From assembly GCF_029227915.1 (NCBI RefSeq), contig NC_079876.1, forward strand, positions 26,323,828 to 26,387,827: DNA of 64,000 bases, in the 5' to 3' direction. The position numbers and the translations under genes are program-made. Below the pieces are notes generated by a model. The model had not been told where the DNA came from, searched no databases, and worked only from the letters and a program-made list of their open reading frames with translations. This document shows positions 52,110 through 61,600 of this stretch, one piece after another (position 1 is the first letter of the stretch; each line of letters starts with the position of its first letter). Source of the stretch: Hydractinia symbiolongicarpus (lineage: Eukaryota > Cnidaria > Hydrozoa > Anthoathecata > Hydractiniidae).

Positions 52110-52920
52110 TGTAAATATCTAAAAGCATATAGAAACATAATTCCTCAACCAAGCACATTTTCTTCTTCAAGTTAAGACAAAATTGGAATAGACAATAAAA
52201 AGAACACCTTACAAACATTTTAGGCTACAAAGTGTTATACTAAAATGGATCCACAAATCCATTTCAGAATAGATAGGTGTAATAAAGAAACCATTAAATA
52301 TCTCTGTAATTGTTTGTGAAAAGTACATAATACTATACATTTCCTAATTAGTCCTAATCAAGCTCTACACAATAGGGGTAATAAGTAAACGAATTTTCAA
52401 AATATAATTTTTGTGCACATTTTTTTTCTATTGACTAAAACCCGTAAACCCGAACATAAATATATTTGTAAATGAACAGACATTCTATATTTCACACCAA
52501 CTGCTTTCGATTACCATAATTAAAAATAGGAAATTTGATTGCTATATTTTATAACAAAATACAACCAATTTTAAGCTTTTTAAACTTTGTAGGGTCACCT
52601 TCTTATAAATCTAGAACAAAGTATGTTGTTTTCTGGTCATTTTAGAATAAATTGCTACAATTTTTAAGCTATGTCGAGTTGTATTTTGGTCATTTTCAGA
52701 GTCAAATAAAAGGATATTTTAACCTTGTTGGCTCGTTTTCTTGTCATTTCAAAACAAAATAAGACAATTTTTAAGCCTTTGTTGGCTCGTTTTCTGAAAA
52801 GAAGTCAGAACAAAATATGGCCATTTTTAGGCTTTGAGAACAGACATTTTATCTAATAATAATAATAATAATAACAATAACAATAATAATAATAATACAA
52901 ACTTAAAAACTTACTTTATG
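52110..52920. other. Upstream region of the small gene; no gene recognised
   Basis: AT-rich sequence with a degenerate repeated phrase near 52620-52830 (GTTGGCTCGTTTTCT twice, AATTTTTAAGC several times) and a short (AAT/AAC)n tract at 52857-52897. Confidence 0.5.
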
Positions 52921-52926
52921 TTTTAA

Positions 52927-53886
52927 GGGATTGTCTCCTAGATCGTTTAAAAAAAATCGCTTTAAATCTTTTCTTTTTTAATTAGCATAGCATGTGATAC
53001 GAATTTGAAACAATTTTAAAGTAATGTTTAATTTTTTGAAATCGTTTCAGATCGTATGGAAATCGTTTTGCTATTTTGTAAATCATTTCATTAAAAAATA
53101 AAATCGTTTCATAATCGTTTCATATTTGTTTCCGACTGCTTTATTACATTTACTTGAAATTGTTCAAAATCGTACCATTATGATTGTTTCAGTATATTTA
53201 TTTTAGATTGTTTCAATATTGTTTCAAGGTGTTTCTTTAACATTCTTTTAACATAAAAGAAATTATTAATAAAAGTCTCTCAATAAAACCTACGGGCTGT
53301 CACACAGGTTTTTCTATCGCTGATTTCCTTCTTAAATTTTTAAAATGCGATCTGAAAAAGCATTTCTATCGCTGTTCTTTGTTCTTAAATTTTTTAAATG
53401 TGAACTAAGGAAGCTTTTCTATTGCCGTTCTTCGTTCTTTTAAAAATTTTCCATTTTAAAGGAAATTGTTAGTTTAAAGAAAAGCTGTTTATTTTTACTT
53501 TTGAAAAACTGTTTTACAATAGTTACGATAGAAGATTTGTTGATGATGTCGATGTTGTGTTGAATAAAAGAAATAGATACAATAATTTTACATTTATATA
53601 TAAGTTTAATTGGTTTTTAATTAGTTCAACATCGTTTCAAAATTCGTTTCAATAACTTCAAAGACTTTTACATCGTATCACAAATAATATTTTGACAATC
53701 GTATCAAATCATTTCAGAATTTTTTCTAATCGTTTCAAAATCGTTTCATTTTTATGTAGTTTATACAAAATCGTTTCAAAATAAAATATGAAATATTTAA
53801 TTCGTTTAGGGTGAAAAACGATGTGAAAAAATATTAAAAATCGTTCCAATTCGTATCAAAACTAAAACGATCTTGTAGACGATCCC
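52927..53886. mobile_element. PIF/Harbinger-like nonautonomous element
   Basis: The inverted termini are GGGATTGTCTCCTAGATCGT (from 52927) and, reverse-complemented from 53886, GGGATCGTCTACAAGATCGT. TAA flanks both ends (52924-52926 and 53887-53889), matching the 3-bp TWA duplications of PIF/Harbinger elements. The interior has many AAATCGTTTCA-like words and, at about 53310-53440, two to three units of a ~52-bp repeat also found at 59023-59440 and 61040-61180. No transposase. Confidence 0.72.
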
Positions 53887-53889
53887 TAA

Positions 53890-55610
53890 GTTTTCTTTAG
53901 CGATGGTATTATTTTCGATTTATTGGCTCATTAAAATGCGCAGCCTTACTTAATAATTAAGAACCTTCCATGATGGCACATGGCAGACAAATACGAAAGA
54001 GATGCGGAACAAAGATTGATTACAAGATTATATTTGAATTATCACATTAATTTTGTTTCAATTTTTAACTTTCGAACTTATAGGGAAGGTGTAGCTACAG
54101 AAACATACCAGACAAAATTAGAGGCCAGAACTGACTTTCATTACACATATTTGCATCTGTGTCGGACAATGTCTGATGTCAGACCACTATTTTGAAGTCT
54201 GTCTAAGACAAATCGCGAATCAATGCAACCATTTTAATCATAAACAGACTTTAGAAATAATTTCAGTGGATCTCACATTGGAAAAATCACATCACGGAAT
54301 TAAACGCAAATCAAGGAAAAAGGACAATTTTGACAGTTTCTTTCTCGCTCAACACTGCGCAAACAGTCACCTTGTTCACCTGCATCTTTGCAAAGTTGTT
54401 TTACGCTAAAGTTTAAAGAAGTGTCAAAAGTACAAAGCACTGGGTAAGGTGCTTTGTATATACTTTTTTTAGTGTCTTAATGTCCTGTGTGCACGAATAG
54501 TATTTTCTACCTTTCAAAGGTATTGCAATAAGTTGCCTCAGAATGTTCTCATTGCAGATACTTTTTTAAAAAAAATAATTTGCAATAACAATTAATCTTT
54601 CAACCATCAAATTTAAAATACCAGACATTCTCCCCTATTGACTTTTGTTTTTTTTCTTGGATGGGGATTGAACATCCAGACTGGTTACTTGGTTTTGAAA
54701 AGATCATTAAAGAAATTACAATAAACATGAAATAAAAAAGCTTTCAACCGGCATTGCAGGAAAAACTTTGTTTAGCACATATGCAGATTTTCATAACTGT
54801 AATTCTAATTTTATTTAGAACTGTAATTCAACTGTTTTCCCTGCACTACCCTTCTCCTTTTCATCAATTTAGTTTTATTGCCTGGCATTTTGACTAATTC
54901 CCTAAATAAATAAACTGCGTTTCAACGCAACTGACTCTGTATTTATACATTTTATATCATAATACAGAACTCTCTTATTATCAATTATGTTTTTACTGTG
55001 GAATCAGCGCACGCATATGGTTTGTTTGCCTCGTTAGCAAAAATGGTGAGGTTAGCTGGTCATAATTTTATGGCTTATGTAAATTTTTGAATGAGAAAAC
55101 AACTATAAAATTAAAAAACAAATTAAAATATCATAAAAGCCCTTACAAACACTTTTTAACACTTTCCATGCCAAATAAACTTCGGGACAAGATGGCAAAA
55201 TATTTTTAATATCGAATGTTTTGATCCATAGTATAATGTCCAGATTTGCAGGTTAGTAGGACTAGATAGCTCTATCCTGTAAGTTTCATGTCTGTGTTTT
55301 ATAGTATGTGATGTCATAGTATGAATGATATAATGGCAGCCTTACTAGACCTTGGTCACGCATACTTTCTACTTTTATATATATGCACATTACTTTTAAA
55401 AACAGGGTTTGTGTGTAAACAATAATCTTTATAAAACAATCTGCGGTGGAGGAAGGAGATCCAGCGATTCACTTCCGCGTAAACACATGCATTTCCAAAT
55501 GGAAATTTTGTGTAGGACAGGAGCGAGTTGCTGATGGCTAATATATGAATTAGCGTAAAGCCAACCCATTATGGAAGGTTAAAAGAATGCATCATATAAG
55601 GAAATATGCC
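53890..55610. other. Upstream region of the LDLa gene; no gene recognised
   Basis: AT-rich with short frames lacking recognisable motifs. It contains a 10-bp perfect hairpin, TACAAAGCAC/GTGCTTTGTA, at 54431-54458. The promoter of the LDLa gene probably lies in its right part. Confidence 0.5.
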
Positions 55611-55615
55611 TTGAT

Positions 55616-58600
55616 ATGAATAAGTTATTAAGTCTTGCATTTTGGACGTTAAAATTTGTTTGCCTGTGCAATTCCCTATCTGCAAATGGAACCTCAACTC
55701 TATCTCCCAATTTTGCAAAAACAACTGCTGCTACAGAAATTCTCACCACTACAGGTATTGTGGTTTAATATTTAGTGTAAGCAGTTATTACTAATACAAT
55801 TTAGCTAGAAATGTGAGTAGTGTAGGTGTTTTTTCACCACCATATACCGATGTTTTCGGCAAGTGGGTATCCTTTGAGTAGCAAATATAAACAAAACCTC
55901 TTTTTAACGGAGCCAAGCTTCAGCAGTTCAGCAAACAGATCACTTCTTTTGATTCCCTGACTCACTTATGCTTCTTCAAGAGAAGTTTAAGAGCATAAAA
56001 TACAAAATTAACTTTGTGTAAAAAATATTTGAATTTCACTTCAACTGCAGGTTTCATTTTCAATCTTTAGGTATTAGCCCGAAGTAATAAAATTTAACAG
56101 CTTGTTAATTAAGTGAAAGAATAAAAAAAATCGCACACTAAATATTGTTATTAAAAAGTTTTTTAGGCATTCTTTTTTTAATATATTTAAGATGTACCCG
56201 GTATTAAAACAATCTTTCTCAACATCTTTTTCTATAGATATAAACTTTTTTCAACTAATCATTATATATGTAAAAGATTATAAAAGTTGTGGTTAAATAA
56301 AAAAGTTATTGCCCCTTTTTTGGTTAAAAAAATATCCTTCTAAACATTTTATTTGTATATATTTTGGCAAAACCTATCAATCCTAATACTAATACTATTA
56401 TCGATATCAGCAGAGAAAACAAATCAAGTTAGCGATAAATAGCTTAGCATTGTTTTTTATATAGCCTTATTACTATTCAATTTCTATTTAGCAATAATTT
56501 TATTGTTTTTTTGATCTAATTATAGCTAAGCTATCGATAATTACAGTTTGTTATCAAATTCTTGGAATCGCACATACAGTACTGGAATCAGGACACCTAA
56601 CATCATGAGCGTGTATCATGTGCAACACGAACAAACCACGATACTATCGTGACCATCGCGATAGAAATGTATAAAAAAATAACGATGCTATCGCGATCGT
56701 CACTATTAATCGTGATCATCACGATGGATCGTGAAATTTTACATATATTAATCATAACGAAGGAGGGTGTTACGACATTCAAAATCTTTTTTTTCACGAG
56801 ATGGGATAAGAAAATGTTTGTTTGTTGATATTTTTATTATTTTTTTTATCGTGAAAGTTAGGGTTGAGCGGGCCCGTAGAACAACATCTCGACAGCATTG
56901 TGAATCGTGCGGGACGCGCATGATACGCAATTCACAATATTAGGTGTCCTGATTCCATTACTGTATATAAACGACATATTTATATCATGTTGTTCGAAAA
57001 ATGCTTGAAATATTTTTATTTAAGAAAAATATCCTTCAAGATAGGGATTAAGCTGATATTTTTTACTTGGTAGTACAGAAAAGTTTATTTTTTTATATTT
57101 TCAATTGCTGTTTCTACCTGATTGGGAAAAAGTGAAAACTACTTCCCTTAAAAATAAAAATAAACAGAATTTTTTGTGAATGTTTATTTTCATAATTTTT
57201 TTTAAAAAATTAATTTTTCTTCTTTGTAAAACTGAAAGTTTTCTTCCTAAATGATGTAAATATAATGGATCGACTGAGACTTGAACCCACAACCTCTCGG
57301 TTGCTGGGTAAATGGCATGCTCTATCAACTGCCCTATCATCTTCCTATCACATGTAAGGCACATTTTTTAAACAAATTTAACGCAAAATACAAAAATTTT
57401 GTGGTTTTTAATTTCTAAAGTTTTTTTTTGAAAATATTTTATTTCATATATAATTATTGATTAAACATTAATTAATAAAACATGAATTTATGAGGATTTT
57501 GTACAAACAATAATGAACATGAATAATGAAAATGATAATCTTCGGCATGGTGTGAATATGATATCCTTGCATTGCAATAATAATCAAAAGAACATAACAG
57601 TTTCTTTGTGTTTGTTTTTAACAAACATTGATTAATACTGTTGTATAGACATAAGTTTTATTAAAAGACGTTGTTCCATTTTATTTCACCAACAGAAAGT
57701 GATATTTTCTTTCAAAATCCTTAAACAGGGGGGTTGCTAATAAACAGGGGGGTCTTATCTTGACAAAAACTACTAAAGGGAGGGGTGTTAATAAATGGAA
57801 ATGGGTGGTGATTTTTTTCAAAAATTGCAATCCTCCCCCCCCCCCCCCCCCCTACAATTATAGCTGCCAAAGAGTAGTGTATTTCAGCCTTAATGTTACA
57901 AAATGCTTTAGACATATATTTGGATTTTTTCAGTTTTTATTATTCAGGTTTGTCTAGTATTTATTTATCCTAACTTTTTCCTTCAGAGTTTAAATGTGAG
58001 GAAGATCACATAGCATGTTATAATGAAACAAAATGTATCAGTAGAATGTGGGTGTGTGACGGTGATTATGACTGCAAAGACCACTCTGATGAACTAAACT
58101 GCTGTAAGTTTAATGTTAATAATAATCACATCTATATACAGCTCCCTTTGGAAAATCCATCTTTTATTTTTATTTATTTCAATGTATAATAAATTTTTTT
58201 CGGTAAGGAGAGAATCTAGATTTCATACGCTAAACAAAGATATTTCTAAACAATATTTTTATGGGGGCTTATCTCAATTTTAAAGGGAAAATTGATAAAA
58301 TTCAGTTTATCAGAATAAATATAAAAAGTTGTCGACAATTGAATATCGAATCAAACATTTTAACTTGCAGAAATTAAACATGTAGAAGTTTAAATTTGAG
58401 GATTGATTTAATATGTTGTGTTTTCCGCATCTAGCTAATTTGACGTGTGGCTATGGAAAAATGCGATGTGATAATGGAAAATGCATTGTTAACAGTTGGG
58501 TGTGTGATGAAGAAGTTGATTGCAGTATTGACGGAAGTGATGACAGTGATGAGAGAAATTGTGGTTTGTTTGTTGTTGTAGTTGTTTTTAAAATTGTATT

Positions 58601-61600
58601 GCTTACAGTACAGTCCAGATGTGAGCGTATGCTTACGCTCAAGTTTCACACCTTTTTCTCGGAGGAGGTAGTGTTTGTTTTTTGTTCTTATTAATTATCT
58701 TGCGAGTCTTGTAAGTCATTAACTTGCGCGTTATAAACAAAAGATTATTGAAGAAAAAATAGCTTATTATAACTGCGCGTAACTATTGTAAATAGTGTTA
58801 ACATAACTATTCCCAATAGCATAATTGCAAATGTTATCAACTCTATCCATGTGGCACGAAGAGCCATTGTTTAATATTTTTATTAAACAAATGTTTTGCG
58901 TGGAAACTAAATAAACTAGCGAGAAGGCATTGTTGGTTGCGCGGGTTAAATAAAGCTTTTAAGCAATAGAAAATATTATATTTTAACAAAGATTGAAACT
59001 TCAATTTTGATAGAAATGTTTTTTTAGATCGCATTTTAAAACTTTAAAAACGAAAAACGGCGATAAAAATGTTTTTTAGATCGCATTTTAAAGGTTAAAA
59101 ACGAAAAGCGGTGATAGAAATGTTTTTCTAGATCGCATTTTAAAAGTTTTAAAACGAAAAACGGCGATAGAAATGTTTTTTTAGATCTCATTTTAAAAGT
59201 TTAAAAACGAAAAACAGCGATAGAAATGTTTTTTTAGATCGCATTTTAAAAGTTTAAAAACGAAAAACGGCGATAGAAATGTTTTTTTTTAGATTGCATT
59301 TTAAAAGTTTAAAAACAAAAAAACACGATGGAAATGTTTTTTTAGATCGCATTTTTAAAGTTTAAAAACGAAAAACGGGGATAGAAATGATTTTTTTAGA
59401 AAGTTAAAGAACGAAGAACGGCGATAGGAAAGCTTCGTTAGATAGTGTTTTAAGTATTTAAAATGTTATCAACTCTATCAATGTGACACGGCGAGCCATT
59501 GTTTGATAGTTTTATAAAATAAAAGATTTGCACGAAAACTAAATAGACAGCGAGATGCATTGTTTAAATCTTTTAAGAGATAGAGCTGTTGGGCGCTAGA
59601 AAAAACTAAGACAATGTTTTTAACAATAAAATGTAGCTTGATACTATAAAACGTCAAAAGTTATATTTTTAGATTTTTTCTTTCTTTGGTATTAAAATTT
59701 AATTTGTTTTCGAAATCTTATCGCGAAGGGAAAAGTCCTGAACGTAGGGTTTTTCCATGTGCGTTGCTAAACGTTGCTTTTTATAAAAAGAACTTTTAAA
59801 CGTTTCGCATGTTAAAAAATATGTTTCGACGATAAAGAAATATTACTAAAAGTTTTAAAAGTAGCATTAGTTTTTTTTAAATATTTAGATCATTGGATTT
59901 GTTGTTTTTTAAAAGAGCTTGTGTTTTTTATAATATATCGAGATTAAAATTGCGTTACTATAATTAGTTTCGTTGTTAAAAAAAGTAAAAATTCAATGGC
60001 AGAGTATTGTTTTTAAACAATGTTTCTTGCTATGCTTTTGTTTTTAACACGAAGCAATTTTTTTCGCGCAATTTGAAAGGAACTCGCTATCCTATTGTTT
60101 TTTTAATGAAAGCAATTATTTTTGCAAGTTGAGCGTACGCGTACGCTTACATCTGGACTGTACTGTATCTTTTTAAAGCCGCGTTAGAATTTTTGTTCAC
60201 TCTTCTGACTTTAAAAGAAACGATAATTAGGCAAAAATTAAACATATTTTAGGAGCTTTGCATCTGCGGAATTAATGTTAAAATTTTCTTTAAAGTTTTT
60301 AACGCCTTGTGATTTACCGGAGAACTATATACATGTTTTTTTGTAAATAAAAAAATATTTACCTGAAAAATACATGCCATGCAATATATATGACTTTTTA
60401 AATACAAAAAAACAGGTTCCCTTTGAGTATGTTTATTCTTCACATTTTTTTGTATGTAACCATTTGATTTATTTGAGACTAAGTCAAGAAAACAAGAACT
60501 TTGATATATCTTCATAGGTAAGTCTTTATAAATGCAAGAAGCAAGAAAATTGAAGTTGCAAAAAAATGTAGTTTTACTTGTTTCATTTTTGATTGTGTGG
60601 CTTTCTAACAATTTTAAAACAAATAAATGAAGAAAATTTTCATATTAGGGTTAAGGTATCCTTAGGTAAAACTATATCCGTTCAATTAGTTTCTGTAACA
60701 CTTGTAATAAATGTTTTCGGACCAAATACAGTACTGTGAGAAGGTTTGTTAACATCAAGGTTCGTGTTTATTTCTTCTTACGCACGAACCACGATAGCCA
60801 AGATGCGTATTTTTATAACAATCGTGGACCTCACGATCATGTTTCGTGGACTACACGAACAAAAGTTAGGCATTGCACCGTGGCGTCAATGATAGATAAC
60901 TTCTATTGTAAAACAACAAAGACCGTATTAGTTCATCAATTAAATTAAAAACTGTTGGCAAAAAAATAAATTAACACTTGTTGTTTTAATTCGTTGTATA
61001 TAATAAAGCTAGCCAAATAATAGATTTTCATCGTTCGTGAATCAAAATGCGATGTAAAAAAAATATTTCTATCGCCGCTTGTCGTTTATGAACTTTTAAA
61101 ATGCGATGTAAAAATCATTTCTATTGTCGTTCTTTTTTTTAAACTTTTAAAATGTGATCTAAAAAAACATTTCTATCGCCGTAGACAAATTTAACTTTTC
61201 TAGACAAATGACATTTTTTGAAAACAAAAAAAATTAAATTATACTGGCTATAAAAATCTTGGAGCTCGCGAAAATAATCGTGGGACACACCATCCTTCGT
61301 GGAGATATTAATATTTGCGTGGTGGCCTCGATAGAATGTTTGAATGTTTGTTATACATAAAGACCACAATTTTATCGTGGTTCGTGTACACCACGCTCCT
61401 TACATGAACACAATTTTAACAAACCTTTTCATAGCACTGTACATCAAGAACCACAAAGAAAGCCATTGTATTAATAATATTGTGTTCCAAACTTAACAAG
61501 TTGATATCAAACCAATATTTTCTTTTTCTCAAGAAAACGCATAGAAAAGGCATAAGAAGACTACTTAAAATTAGTTTTCATTTCATAGCTAACCAGAATG

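Noticed and set aside
53980-54409. Two overlapping plus-strand ORFs of 71 and 77 codons
   Set aside because: No recognisable motif, no splice or promoter context, and composition like the surrounding intergenic DNA.
57263-57337. A functional tRNA gene
   Set aside because: A- and B-box-like blocks are present, but the acceptor stem does not pair and the anticodon arm is unclear, so it is kept only as a tRNA-like repeat.
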